Below, in pieces: positions 32,838 through 42,933 of a DNA stretch of 64,000 nt; position 1 is the first letter of the stretch, and every line of letters starts with the position of its first letter. A program made the translations under genes and the position numbers. The notes beneath the pieces are model-generated. The model was not told where the DNA came from. It saw only the letters and a program-made list of their open reading frames with translations, and ran no database searches. The DNA comes from Parasphingopyxis marina. GTDB lineage: Bacteria; Pseudomonadota; Alphaproteobacteria; Sphingomonadales; Sphingomonadaceae. Location of the stretch: positions 186,001-250,000 of the forward strand of contig NZ_JACJVJ010000002.1 in the NCBI RefSeq assembly GCF_014237875.1, in the 5' to 3' direction.

Positions 32838-34216
32838 CCGGCCATATCCCCCCGAAGCCCGAGCCCCAGCCAAAAAAGCTGACCCCCCTGGCGCGCTTCT
32901 TCAAGAGCCTGCACTCCTCGACCGCGCCGCTCTACGCCAACAGCTATTCGATGAAGCTCGGCGAGGTGAAGCTGCCGCTGCGCACCATGTATTTCGTCAA
33001 CCAGCCCGATCTCGTCCAGAATATCCTGCTCGGCGACGTCGATCGCTATCCCAAGTCCGACCTGATGGCGACGATGCTGGAGCTGTTGCTCGGCGAGAGC
33101 ATCTTCGTGTCGAACGGCGAATTGTGGAAGCAGCAGCGCCGAATGATGGACCCGGCTTTCGAGGCGACGCGGATCAAGGCGATCTTTCCGCTGATGAAAG
33201 AGGCGGTCGACGCGATGGCCGCGCGCTTCGACGAGGGCGCAGCCGGCCCCGACACGGCGATCGACCTGGAGATGACGCACGTCACCGCCGACGTGATCTT
33301 CCGTACCATCTATTCGCGCTCCTTCACCCGCGAGGAAGCCGAGATCATTTTCGAGAATTTCGAGAAGTTCCAGCGCCTCGCCTGGCTCCACGGGGTGTGG
33401 TCGCTGGCCGGGGTTCCGCACTGGCTCTCGGTCGGCAAGCATCGGGCAAAACGCTATGCGGCGACGATCCGCGAACTGCTCCACAAGCCGGTGCGCGAGC
33501 GTATGACCGCGATGGAAAGCGGCGACGCCGTGCCCGAACGCGATATGCTGGCGAGTTTCATCGCCGCCGAAGACCCGGAAACCGGCAAGCGCTTCGACGA
33601 TCGCGAACTCGTCGACCAGGTCGGCATCATGTTCCTTGCCGGCCACGAAACCTCGGCTTCGGCGCTCGGATGGGCGCTCTACCTGATCGCGCAGGTGCCG
33701 GACGTACAGCGCCGGTTGCAGGAAGAGGCCGACGCCGCCTTTGCCGATGGCGATCTGAGTTTCGAGAAGATGCGCCGCCTGCCCTTCACCCGCGATGTGT
33801 TTCGCGAAACCCTGCGTCTCTATCCGCCGGTCGCCTTCGTCCCGCGCGACGCGACCGAGGCCGAAGAGATGCGCGGCAAGCATATCCTGCCCGGATCGAT
33901 CCTGTTCGTTTCGCCCTGGCTGATGCACCGCCATACCGAGCATTGGGACAATCCGGACATGTTCGATCCGGACCGGTTTTCGCGCGCCGAAACCAAGGCA
34001 TCCGAACAGAAGGCCTATCTGCCCTTCTCCAAAGGCCCGCGCGTTTGCCTCGGCGCGGCGTTCGCGCTGCAGGAAGCGGTGATCGTGCTGGCGACGGTCA
34101 TGCGCGACTGGACCGTGTCTCCCGTCGAAGGCCATGTGCCCAAACCCGTTGCGAGGCTGACCTTGCGTTCGGAAAATGGTATCAGGCTGGACATGGAACG
34201 GCGGAGAGGAAGCTGA
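32834..34216 (+). CDS. Cytochrome P450
   Basis: I-helix FLAGHETSASALGWAL, ExxR in ETLRLYPPVAF, heme loop FSKGPRVCLGAAFA. Confidence 0.95.
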   Translation: MTGHIPPKPEPQPKKLTPLARFFKSLHSSTAPLYANSYSMKLGEVKLPLRTMYFVNQPDLVQNILLGDVDRYPKSDLMATMLELLLGESIFVSNGELWKQQRRMMDPAFEATRIKAIFPLMKEAVDAMAARFDEGAAGPDTAIDLEMTHVTADVIFRTIYSRSFTREEAEIIFENFEKFQRLAWLHGVWSLAGVPHWLSVGKHRAKRYAATIRELLHKPVRERMTAMESGDAVPERDMLASFIAAEDPETGKRFDDRELVDQVGIMFLAGHETSASALGWALYLIAQVPDVQRRLQEEADAAFADGDLSFEKMRRLPFTRDVFRETLRLYPPVAFVPRDATEAEEMRGKHILPGSILFVSPWLMHRHTEHWDNPDMFDPDRFSRAETKASEQKAYLPFSKGPRVCLGAAFALQEAVIVLATVMRDWTVSPVEGHVPKPVARLTLRSENGIRLDMERRRGS

Positions 34217-34218
34217 TC

Positions 34219-34317
34219 ATGCGATATGCGGCGATGGCCCTGATGCTTGCGCTGGCGGCCTGCGCGACGACCGGAGCGGGCGGCGAACCGCTCTATGACG
34301 AGGGATTATACGGATGA
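34219..34317 (+). CDS. Very small predicted lipoprotein (32 aa)
   Basis: MRYAAMALMLALAACATTGAGGEPLYDEGLYG has a lipobox and overlaps the next gene by ATGA. Confidence 0.45.
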   Translation: MRYAAMALMLALAACATTGAGGEPLYDEGLYG

Positions 34318-34721
34318 GGGCGGCCGCCGCCCTACTCGCCTGCGCCGCGCTGCTGGCAGCATGCGATGAAACGCCGCAAGCCAGCGTGCAGGACTCGCCC
34401 AGCATCGTCACCGAAGAAGAAGCGCAGCAGGCCGAACAGCAACCGATCTTCCGCGCCGTCGGGCAAGAGCCGGGCTGGACCGTACACATCTATCCTGACG
34501 TGATCTCCTACCGGGCCGATTATGGCGAACGGACGGTGACGGTGCCGACACCCGAGGTGACGGAATTTGGCGGCGGGCGGCGTTACGAAACGCAGGCGCT
34601 GACCGTCGAGATACTCGAGGATCCGTGCAGCGACGCGATGAGCGGCGCCTATTATCCGGCAACGGTCACGGTCACCGAAAACGGGCGGCCCTTGGTGCAG
34701 GGCTGCGGCGGCCCGCCCTAG
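34314..34721 (+). CDS. COG3650-like lipoprotein
   Basis: LLACAALLAAC lipobox; FRAVGQEPGWTVHIYPDVISYRADYGERTVTVPTPEV...LTVEILEDPCSDAMSGAYYPATVTV. Confidence 0.75.
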   Translation: MRAAAALLACAALLAACDETPQASVQDSPSIVTEEEAQQAEQQPIFRAVGQEPGWTVHIYPDVISYRADYGERTVTVPTPEVTEFGGGRRYETQALTVEILEDPCSDAMSGAYYPATVTVTENGRPLVQGCGGPP

Positions 34722-34724
34722 GCG

Positions 34725-36092
34725 CTATTCGGCGGCTTCCTCGCCGTCATTGTCGGCATCGGGCGCGGGCAGCGTATCGGTGCTGGAATTGCGCGTTACG
34801 GCTTCCACCATCGGCACTTCGTCGAGTTCGTTCTTGCCGGTCTCGATATTGAGTTCCGCGAATTTGCGCGCCGTCGACATCACGTTCCGATCGAAGCTGC
34901 CGACGAACTTGTTGTAATTGTTGACCGCCGAGGTCAGCCCGGTGCCGACCGTCTTCAAATGCCCGGCCGCGACGGCCAGCCTGTCATACATGTCCTTGCC
35001 CAGCTGGCCGATCTGCTTGGCCTCGCGCGCCAGGCCTTCCTGCCGCCACACCGCGGAAACCGTCCGCGCGATGGCGATCAGGTTGGTCGGCGTGGCCAGC
35101 AACACCCGTTTTTCGAAGGCATGGTCCCAGAGCGTGGAATCATGCTCCAGCGCCGCGGTCAGGAAATGTTCGCCGGGCACAAACATGATGACATAGTCCG
35201 GCGCATCCTCGAACTGGTCCCAATAGGCCTTGCGCGAGAGCCCATCGATATGGGTTTTCATCGACACGCAGTGCCGCGCCAACGCGACCGCCCTGCCCTC
35301 GTCGTCATCGGCGTTGAACGCGTCCTGATAATCGTTGAGCGAAACCTTCGCATCGACCACGAGCGACCGCCCGCCCGGCACCGTTATGATCGCGTCGGGG
35401 CGCATCCGCCCTTCGGCGCTGTCGATGCTCACCTCGGTCTGAAAATCGGTATGTTCGGCAAGGCCGCAGCTCTCGAGGACATTTTTGAGCTGCTGCTCGC
35501 CCCAGCGCCCGCGCGCCTTGGGGGCGTTGCGCAATGAATTGACCAGCCGTGCCGCCTCGGTCTGCACGCGTTCCTGCCCGGCGCGCATCTGGTCGATCAG
35601 GCCGGTCAGGGTGCCATAGGCCTCGGTCCGGTCCTTCTCGACCTTGCCGACCTGTTCCTCATAGGCTTTCAGCCGTTCACCGACCGGGTTGAGCAGCTGT
35701 TTCAGCCTTTCCTCGTTCTTTTCCCCGGCTTGATGGAAACGCTCGTCGGCACGCTTGAGAAACTCCTCACGCGCCTCGCCGAGCAGCTTCGAGCCGACTT
35801 CGTTGAACTGGGCGGCCAGCGCCTCCTTGGCTTCCAGAAGCTGGGCGATCTGTTTTTCATGGTTGCGCGCATCGGCCTTGAGCGCCGCCAGCTCCTGCTG
35901 TGCGGCATCGCGCTCGTCGCGCACGCCATCGAGCGCGGTTCGCAGGTCGGTTGCCGTCGCAACGCCTTCTTCGCGCAGCCGCGCATTTTCCTCGCGCAGC
36001 GGCGCGAGTGTCCGGCCATTGGCCCACCAGCCCAGCCCCGCGCCGATCACGGTCGCGATCAATACCGAAAGGATGACGAAAACCGGGTCCAT
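34725..36092 (-). CDS. rmuC: DNA recombination protein RmuC
   Basis: N-terminal TM helix, coiled coil, RGRWGEQQLKNVLESCGL, RPDAIITVPGGRSLVVDAKVSLNDYQDA. Confidence 0.95.
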   Translation of the reverse strand: MDPVFVILSVLIATVIGAGLGWWANGRTLAPLREENARLREEGVATATDLRTALDGVRDERDAAQQELAALKADARNHEKQIAQLLEAKEALAAQFNEVGSKLLGEAREEFLKRADERFHQAGEKNEERLKQLLNPVGERLKAYEEQVGKVEKDRTEAYGTLTGLIDQMRAGQERVQTEAARLVNSLRNAPKARGRWGEQQLKNVLESCGLAEHTDFQTEVSIDSAEGRMRPDAIITVPGGRSLVVDAKVSLNDYQDAFNADDDEGRAVALARHCVSMKTHIDGLSRKAYWDQFEDAPDYVIMFVPGEHFLTAALEHDSTLWDHAFEKRVLLATPTNLIAIARTVSAVWRQEGLAREAKQIGQLGKDMYDRLAVAAGHLKTVGTGLTSAVNNYNKFVGSFDRNVMSTARKFAELNIETGKNELDEVPMVEAVTRNSSTDTLPAPDADNDGEEAAE

Positions 36093-36241
36093 GTGCTCTC
36101 TGGCGTTGGGGAACGAAGGGTGAACTTAAGCCGCCTTGGTCCGGCATACAAGCCGCGCCTCGTGAAACCGTGGATAGCACCCTGTCGCTACGGCATCGCC
36201 CGCCGCCACGATTTATCCCGGCACGGCATTGCAACAATCAA

Positions 36242-36262
36242 TTTGTATAGGTTACTTACAAA
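36242..36262 (+). promoter_or_regulatory. Inverted repeat in the AT-rich region upstream of fhs
   Basis: TTTGTA-TAGGTTACT-TACAAA, perfect 6-bp arms, 45 nt before the fhs start. Confidence 0.4.
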
Positions 36263-36306
36263 CCCGATTCGTTTCATATTTCCCACAAAGAAGGAAATTC
36301 CAGAGG

Positions 36307-37971
36307 ATGCCGACCGATATCGAGATCGCCCGCCAGGCGACGCTAAAGCCTATTGCCGAAGTCGCCGCCAAGGCCGGCGTTCCGGACGAGGCGCTGATTC
36401 CCTATGGCAAGTACAAGGCCAAGATCGACCGCAATGCGCTCCCCGCGAGCAGCAGCCAGGGCAAGCTGATCCTTGTTACCGCGATCAACCCGACGCCGGC
36501 GGGCGAAGGCAAGACGACGACCTCGGTCGGGCTGTCCGACGCGCTCCACCGGATCGGCAAGAAGACGATGCTGTGCCTGCGCGAACCTTCGCTCGGCCCC
36601 TGTTTCGGGATGAAGGGCGGCGGCGCGGGCGGCGGCAAGAGCCAGGTCATGCCGATGGACGAGATCAATCTTCACTTCACCGGCGATTTCCATGCGATCA
36701 CCAGCGCGCACAACCTGCTCGCCGCGATGATCGACAATTCGATCTATTGGAGCAATCCGCTCGATATCGATGTCCGCCGGATCGTCTGGAAGCGCGTGCT
36801 CGACATGAACGACCGCGCGCTCCGTCAGATCGCCGGCCCGCTGGGCGGCGTCGCCAACGGCTTTCCGCGCGAAAGCGGTTTCGACATCACGGTCGCCTCG
36901 GAAATCATGGCGATCCTCTGCCTCGCTTCGGATATCGAGGATCTGCAGGAACGGCTCGGCAATATCGTGATCGGCTACAAGCGGGATCGGACCCCGGTTT
37001 TCTGCCGCGACGTGAAGGCCGACCGGGCGATGACGGTGCTGCTGAAAGACGCGATCCAGCCCAATATGGTGCAGACCTTGGAGAACAACCCGGCCTTCCT
37101 GCACGGTGGCCCGTTCGCCAATATCGCCCATGGCTGCAACTCGGTGATCGCCACCACGACGGCGCTGAAGATGGCCGATTATGTGGTGACCGAAGCCGGC
37201 TTCGGCGCGGACCTCGGCGCCGAGAAGTTTCTCGACGTGAAGTGCCGGATCGCGGGGCTGAAGCCCGATGCGGTGGTGCTCGTCGCCACGGTGCGCGCGC
37301 TCAAGATGAATGGCGGCGTCGCCAAGGCCGACCTGACCGAGGAAAATGTCGGGGCGGTTCGCGCCGGCGCGGTGAACCTCAAGCGCCATATCGAAAATCT
37401 CCGCAAGTTCGGCATCCAGCCCACCGTCGCGATCAACCATTTCTATCTCGATACCGATGCCGAGATCGCGGTGATCCGGGAGATGGCGGCCGAATTCGAT
37501 ACCGATGCCGTGGTCTGCAAGCATTGGGCCGATGGGGGCGCGGGCGCGGAAGAGCTGGCGCGGATCGTGGCCGACAAGGCCGATGCCGGCGCGCCCGACT
37601 TCACCCCGCTCTATCCCGACGATATCCCGCTCGCCGACAAGATCGAAACGGTCGCGCGGGAGATCTACCGCGCGGCGGAGGTCAATATCCCGCCCGCCGT
37701 ACGCAAGCAGCTCCAGCAATGGGAAGAGATGGGCCACGGCCATTTCCCGGTCTGCATGGCGAAAACCCAGTACAGCTTCTCGACCGACCCGACCAAGCTC
37801 GGCGCGCCCGAGGGGCATGAGGTCACGGTCCGCGAGGTCCGCCTTTCGGCCGGCGCGGGCTTCGTCGTCGCGATCTGCGGCGACATCATGACGATGCCGG
37901 GCCTGCCCAAGGTGCCGTCCGCCGAAGCGATTTACCTCGACGAGAATGGGCAGATCGAGGGGCTGTTCTAG
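36307..37971 (+). CDS. fhs: Formate--tetrahydrofolate ligase
   Basis: [80 protein letters not shown]. Confidence 0.97.
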   Translation: MPTDIEIARQATLKPIAEVAAKAGVPDEALIPYGKYKAKIDRNALPASSSQGKLILVTAINPTPAGEGKTTTSVGLSDALHRIGKKTMLCLREPSLGPCFGMKGGGAGGGKSQVMPMDEINLHFTGDFHAITSAHNLLAAMIDNSIYWSNPLDIDVRRIVWKRVLDMNDRALRQIAGPLGGVANGFPRESGFDITVASEIMAILCLASDIEDLQERLGNIVIGYKRDRTPVFCRDVKADRAMTVLLKDAIQPNMVQTLENNPAFLHGGPFANIAHGCNSVIATTTALKMADYVVTEAGFGADLGAEKFLDVKCRIAGLKPDAVVLVATVRALKMNGGVAKADLTEENVGAVRAGAVNLKRHIENLRKFGIQPTVAINHFYLDTDAEIAVIREMAAEFDTDAVVCKHWADGGAGAEELARIVADKADAGAPDFTPLYPDDIPLADKIETVAREIYRAAEVNIPPAVRKQLQQWEEMGHGHFPVCMAKTQYSFSTDPTKLGAPEGHEVTVREVRLSAGAGFVVAICGDIMTMPGLPKVPSAEAIYLDENGQIEGLF

Positions 37972-38115
37972 CCCTGACCGCCTGCTGAAATCGCGCAAAG
38001 TTTACAACGTGGGCGCACAGCGATGTCGGCCCAGCCAGATAGGCTGCGCCAGGCATCGCCGTGTCCGTCACGACCCGAACAGGGCCACATTTTCCGACAT
38101 TGCAAGCGAGCCGCG

Positions 38116-38673
38116 TCAGGCAGCCGCGCGCCGCGCCTTTTCGAGCTTTTTGAGCACCATCTGGCGTTTCAGCCGCGAGAGGTGATCGATGAACAGGATG
38201 CCCTCGAGATGGTCCATCTCGTGCTGCAGGCAGGTCGCCAGCATCCCTTCGATCCGCTCCTCGTGCTTTTCGCCATTTTCGTCGAGCCAACGCGCGCCGA
38301 TCGTGTCGGGCCGTTCCACCTCGGCGAACTGGTCGGGCACCGACAGGCAGCCCTCCTCGTAGCTCCGCATTTCCTCGGCGGGATCGAAGAGCTCGGGATT
38401 GATGAAGACCCGGGGATCGCGGACCGGCTCATGGTCGTGATCGCACTCTTCGCCATGCTCATGATCATGTTCGGCCGGTTCCTGCAGGTCGATCACGAGA
38501 ATGCGTTTCGGCACGCCCACCTGGATCGCCGCAAGCCCGATGCCGGGCGCGTCGTACATCGTTTCGAACATGTCGGCGATCAGCGCGCGCACCTCGTCGT
38601 CCACCGTTTCGACGGGATCGGACACGATTTTCAGGCGCGGGTCGGGCGCTTCGATGATGGGTAAGATGGCCAT
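38116..38673 (-). CDS. def: Peptide deformylase with a His/Glu/Asp-rich insertion
   Basis: GIGLAAIQVG, EEGCLSVPDQF, CLQHEMDHLEGILFIDHLS. Insertion EPAEHDHEHGEECDHDHEPVRD before PRVFINPEL. Confidence 0.94.
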   Translation of the reverse strand: MAILPIIEAPDPRLKIVSDPVETVDDEVRALIADMFETMYDAPGIGLAAIQVGVPKRILVIDLQEPAEHDHEHGEECDHDHEPVRDPRVFINPELFDPAEEMRSYEEGCLSVPDQFAEVERPDTIGARWLDENGEKHEERIEGMLATCLQHEMDHLEGILFIDHLSRLKRQMVLKKLEKARRAAA

Positions 38674-38704
38674 AGCCGCTAGGTAGGAATTGGGACGATT
38701 CAGG

Positions 38705-39301
38705 TCAAGCGACGGGCCTTCTTGCCCGCAAGGCCTGCGCCAGCGTCCCCTCGTCGAGATAATCGAGTTCACCGCCCACCGGCAGGCCGTGCGCCAGCTG
38801 GGTGATCCGCACCGGATAGCTTTCGAGCCGTTCGGCGAGATAATGCGCGGTCGTCTGGCCCTCCAGGGTCGCGTTCATCGCCAGCACCACCTCGTCGATC
38901 TCGCCGCCCGAGACCCGCGCGATCAGGGTGTCCACGCCAAGATCCTCGGGCCGCACACCGTCGAGCGCCGAGAGCCGCCCGCCCAGCACATGGAACTTGC
39001 CGGGAAACAGCCGGGAGCGATCGAGCGCCCAAAGGTCCGCCACTTCCTCGACGACGCAGAGCGAGCGCAGGTCGCGCTTGGGGTCCGAGCAGACGCCGCA
39101 CGGGTTGCTGGTATCGACATTGCCGCAAATTTCGCAGGTCGAGAGCTTGTCGCCGACCGTTTCCAGCGCGCGCAGCAGCGGCACCAGCGCCGTCTCGCGC
39201 TTTTTCAGCAGATGCAGCACCGCGCGCCGCGCCGAACGCGGGCCCAATCCGGGCAGGCGCGCCAGCGCCTGGGTCAGCTGTTCGATCTCCTGAGAGGCCA
39301 T
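38705..39301 (-). CDS. recR: Recombination protein RecR
   Basis: [43 protein letters not shown] zinc finger, TOPRIM region. Confidence 0.96.
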   Translation of the reverse strand: MASQEIEQLTQALARLPGLGPRSARRAVLHLLKKRETALVPLLRALETVGDKLSTCEICGNVDTSNPCGVCSDPKRDLRSLCVVEEVADLWALDRSRLFPGKFHVLGGRLSALDGVRPEDLGVDTLIARVSGGEIDEVVLAMNATLEGQTTAHYLAERLESYPVRITQLAHGLPVGGELDYLDEGTLAQALRARRPVA

Positions 39302-39354
39302 GCCCCCATCTATGGGGTTGCGCTTAGGCTTGCCAAGCGGTTCAAGCGCACATC

Positions 39355-40260
39355 ATGCGGATTGTTTTCATGGGAACCCCGGCTTTCGCCGTGCCGGCGC
39401 TCGATGCCCTGGTCGATGCCGGGCACGATATCGCCGCTGTTTACAGCCAGCCCCCGCGCCCGGCGGGCCGGGGCAAGAAGCCGCGTCCCTCCCCCGTTCA
39501 CCTGCGCGCCGAAGAGCTCGGCATCGAGGTGCGGACCCCGGCAAGCCTCAAGGGCGATACGGAGAAAGCCGATTTCGCCTCGCTTGCCGCCGAGGTAGCG
39601 GTGGTCGCAGCCTATGGGCTGATCCTCAACCGGGAGATCCTGGAAGCGCCGCAACGCGGTTGCCTCAATATCCACGCCTCGCTCCTGCCGCGCTGGCGCG
39701 GGGCCGCGCCCGTCCAGCGCGCGATCCTGGCCGGCGATATGCGCACCGGCGTCACGATCATGCAGATGGAGCGCGGGCTCGATACCGGCCCGATGCTCGC
39801 GACCCGGAAAACGCCGGTCGACCGCAAGACGGCCGGCGAACTGACGCAGGAACTGGCCGATCTCGGCGCGGCGCTGATCGTCGATGTGCTGGCCGATCTT
39901 TCCGCCTACGACCCGGAGGCACAGGATGGCGGCCACGCCACCTATGCGAGCAAGCTCGACAAGGCCGAGGCGCGGCTCGATTTTTCTGAACCCGCCGCGA
40001 TGCTCGAACGGGCGGTTCGCGCCTTCAACCCGATGCCTGGTGCTTTCTTCGAGCATGAGGGCGAGCGGTTCAAAGTCCTGACGGCGGACATCGTCGACGA
40101 GAGCGGCGCGCCGGGCGCGGTGATCGACGATCGCCTTACGATCGCCTGCGGCGAGCGCGCGCTGCGCCCGACCCTCGTCCAGCGCGCCGGCAAATCGGCG
40201 ATGAACACCGAGGATCTGCTCCGCGGCTTCCCCATTCCCGAGGGCACGATCCTGTCGTGA
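39355..40260 (+). CDS. fmt: Methionyl-tRNA formyltransferase
   Basis: [45 protein letters not shown]. Confidence 0.96.
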   Translation: MRIVFMGTPAFAVPALDALVDAGHDIAAVYSQPPRPAGRGKKPRPSPVHLRAEELGIEVRTPASLKGDTEKADFASLAAEVAVVAAYGLILNREILEAPQRGCLNIHASLLPRWRGAAPVQRAILAGDMRTGVTIMQMERGLDTGPMLATRKTPVDRKTAGELTQELADLGAALIVDVLADLSAYDPEAQDGGHATYASKLDKAEARLDFSEPAAMLERAVRAFNPMPGAFFEHEGERFKVLTADIVDESGAPGAVIDDRLTIACGERALRPTLVQRAGKSAMNTEDLLRGFPIPEGTILS

Positions 40261-40997
40261 CGCGCTTCCGGCTGACAATCGAATATGATGGCGGCCCCTA
40301 TATGGGATGGCAGCGCCAACCCCACGGCCCCAGCGTGCAGCAGGCGATCGAGGAGGCGGCATTGGCGATTAGCGGCGAAGAGACCCTGGTCTATGGCGCC
40401 GGACGCACCGATGCCGGCGTCCATGCGCTGGCGATGGCCGCGCATATCGATATCGAAAAGTCCTTCACGCCGTTCCGGCTGGGCGAAGCGCTCAACGCCA
40501 AATTGCGGGCCGAGCCTATCGCGATCCTCGATTGCCGGGAGGTGGAGGAGGATTGGCACGCGCGGTTCAGCTGCACGGGCCGCGCCTATCGCTACCGCAT
40601 CGTCAATCGCCGCGCGCCGCTCGCGCTCGAAGCCGGAAAGGCGTGGCGCATACCGCGCGAGCTCGATCATCAAGCGATGGACGAAGCGGCGCAATTGCTC
40701 GTCGGCAAGCATGATTTCACGACCTTCCGGTCGGCCCATTGCCAATCGGACAGCGCGCTGAAGACGCTCGACCGTTTGGCGGTGCGCCGCGAAGGCGACG
40801 AGGTGCTTGTCGAAGCGGAGGCGCGCTCCTTCCTCCATCACCAGGTCCGCTCGATGGTCGGCTGCCTGGCGCTGGTCGGCCAGGGGCAATGGAGGAGGGA
40901 CGATCTGGGCGCGGCGCTGGAAGCGGCCGACCGTTCGCGGCTGGGCCTCAACGCCCCGCCCGAGGGATTGTATTTCGTGGAAGCGAAATATCCGTAA
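40257..40997 (+). CDS. truA: tRNA pseudouridine(38-40) synthase
   Basis: [59 protein letters not shown]. Confidence 0.96.
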   Translation: MTRFRLTIEYDGGPYMGWQRQPHGPSVQQAIEEAALAISGEETLVYGAGRTDAGVHALAMAAHIDIEKSFTPFRLGEALNAKLRAEPIAILDCREVEEDWHARFSCTGRAYRYRIVNRRAPLALEAGKAWRIPRELDHQAMDEAAQLLVGKHDFTTFRSAHCQSDSALKTLDRLAVRREGDEVLVEAEARSFLHHQVRSMVGCLALVGQGQWRRDDLGAALEAADRSRLGLNAPPEGLYFVEAKYP

Positions 40998-41027
40998 TCG
41001 TCATTCCGGCGAAGGCTGGGGCGACAG

Positions 41028-42926
41028 TTATTTTCCGAGCCCGAACACCCGTCTCAGAGAGCGATCGAGCATCAGCAGCTGCCAGATCAGCCGGCCATGC
41101 TCCTCGCGCCCGCTCTTGTGTGCGTCCACGATCCGCCGGATTTCGGCATGGCGAAACCAGTCGGTCTCGGCCAGCGCCGAACTGCTCGCGATCCGGTCCG
41201 CCTCGCCCGCCAGCGGGCCGCGAAACCAGGCGCTGATCGGCGTCACGAATCCCTGTTTCTTCCGGTAGAGAATGTCCTCGGGCAGGTAGCGGCGCATCGC
41301 CTTCTTCATCAGCCATTTGCCGACGCCGCCGCGCACCCGCTGCTTCAGCGGCAGGGTCGCGGCGAATTCGACAAGGCGATGATCGAGCAAAGGCTCGCGC
41401 GCTTCAAGGCTCACCGCCATGCTCATCCGGTCGACCTTGGTCAGGATATCGCCGGGCAACCAGATCTTGAGATCGGCATATTGGGCAGCCGCAAGGCCGT
41501 CCGCCGCGGGGGCGTTCTCCATGGCCTTCACATAACGATCCTCGGCGCGATGCCCGCCCAGCGCGGTTACGAAACTGCCGCTATAGAGCCGGTGCCGCTG
41601 CCCGGGCGTCGTCACGCCGACCGACGCGGCATAGGCTTCCGCGCCCGATTTGCCCAAATCCGTGAAGGTCGATTTGGCGCGCAGATATTGCGGTGCCCAA
41701 TCCAGCTTCGGATAGGCCTTGCCGAGCGTCCCGAAGAGCGGTTTGCGCACCATGCCCGGCACCCACCGCCGCGCGCGTTCCTCGCCGGCATGGAAGATGT
41801 GGCGGCGATAGCCGGCGAAGATTTCGTCCGCGCCGTCGCCCGAGAGCGAGACCGTCACCCTTTCGCGTGCCAGTTCGCACACCCGGTATGTCGGCAGCGC
41901 GCTGGCGTCGGCGAAGGGTTCGTCGAATGCCGCGACCAGCGTATCGATCAGCGCGAAATCGTCGGCCGCGACGATTCTCTTGCGGTGGTTGGTCGCGAAG
42001 CGGGCCGCGACGGCATCGGCATATTCGGTTTCATCGTGATCGGCCTCGTCGAAGCCGATCGAGCAGGTTTCGACCGCCGATTTGCTCGCCTCGGCCATCA
42101 TCGCGACAACCGCGGAACTGTCGACGCCACCCGAAAGGAAGGCGCCAAGCGGCACATCGGACACGAGGCGGCTGCGCACCGCTTCGCCCATATGCGCGAC
42201 AAGCTCTTCCTCGGCGGCCTCGGCGCTGCGCCGTTTCGGCTCGAAGGCGACATCCCAATAGGGGCGCGGCTCGGCGAGCGGCATCGCGCGCCGGGTCATC
42301 AGCGTATGGCCGGCCGGAAGCTTCTTCACGCCCGCCACGAAACAGGCATCGTCGGGCACGTAACCCAGAGCGAGGAAATCCTCGACCGCCTGTTCGCTCG
42401 GGCGTTTGCGGAGCAGCGGGTGCGCGAGCAGCCCCTTGAGTTCCGAGGCGAAGATCAGGCTGCCGTCGGACACTTCGGCATAATAGAGCGGTTTTACGCC
42501 GAGCCGGTCGCGGGCGAGGAATAGCGTCTTCGCCTCTTCGTCGTAAAGCGCGAAGGCGAACATGCCATGGAAATGCTCGACGCAGCGTGGGCCCCATTGC
42601 CGCCAGCCATGGAGGATCGTCTCGGTGTCCGAATGGGTCCGGAAGACGTGGCCCGCCGCTTCCAGTTCCTGCCGGATTTCGCGGAAATTGTAGATCTCGC
42701 CATTATACGTCACGACGAGTTTTTCGTCGGGGGTCGTCATCGGCTGGTCGCCCGTCGCAAGATCGATCACCGACAGGCGCAGATGGCCGAAGCCGACGCC
42801 CTGCGCGGTCCATACGCCCGCGCCGTCCGGCCCGCGATGCGGCATCGCGTCGATCATCGCGCGAACGCGCTCCGGATCGACGGGTTTCGCCGTCTCGAGA
42901 TGAAAGATGCCCGCTACCCCGCACAT
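41028..42926 (-). CDS. XrtA/exosortase A system-associated amidotransferase (asparagine synthetase-like)
   Basis: MCGVAGIF (Cys2), MPHRGPDGAGVWTAQGVGFGHLRLSVIDL, VPLGAFLSGGVDSSAVVA. Confidence 0.9.
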   Translation of the reverse strand: MCGVAGIFHLETAKPVDPERVRAMIDAMPHRGPDGAGVWTAQGVGFGHLRLSVIDLATGDQPMTTPDEKLVVTYNGEIYNFREIRQELEAAGHVFRTHSDTETILHGWRQWGPRCVEHFHGMFAFALYDEEAKTLFLARDRLGVKPLYYAEVSDGSLIFASELKGLLAHPLLRKRPSEQAVEDFLALGYVPDDACFVAGVKKLPAGHTLMTRRAMPLAEPRPYWDVAFEPKRRSAEAAEEELVAHMGEAVRSRLVSDVPLGAFLSGGVDSSAVVAMMAEASKSAVETCSIGFDEADHDETEYADAVAARFATNHRKRIVAADDFALIDTLVAAFDEPFADASALPTYRVCELARERVTVSLSGDGADEIFAGYRRHIFHAGEERARRWVPGMVRKPLFGTLGKAYPKLDWAPQYLRAKSTFTDLGKSGAEAYAASVGVTTPGQRHRLYSGSFVTALGGHRAEDRYVKAMENAPAADGLAAAQYADLKIWLPGDILTKVDRMSMAVSLEAREPLLDHRLVEFAATLPLKQRVRGGVGKWLMKKAMRRYLPEDILYRKKQGFVTPISAWFRGPLAGEADRIASSSALAETDWFRHAEIRRIVDAHKSGREEHGRLIWQLLMLDRSLRRVFGLGK

Positions 42927-42933
42927 GCGCGGA

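Noticed and set aside
35730-37820. 696-aa plus-strand ORF across rmuC and fhs
   Set aside because: Antisense to rmuC, then an out-of-frame reading of fhs; low-complexity R/G-rich translation.
36343-37998. 551-aa minus-strand ORF opposite fhs
   Set aside because: Fhs is unambiguous; the antisense frame is a mirror of biased codons.
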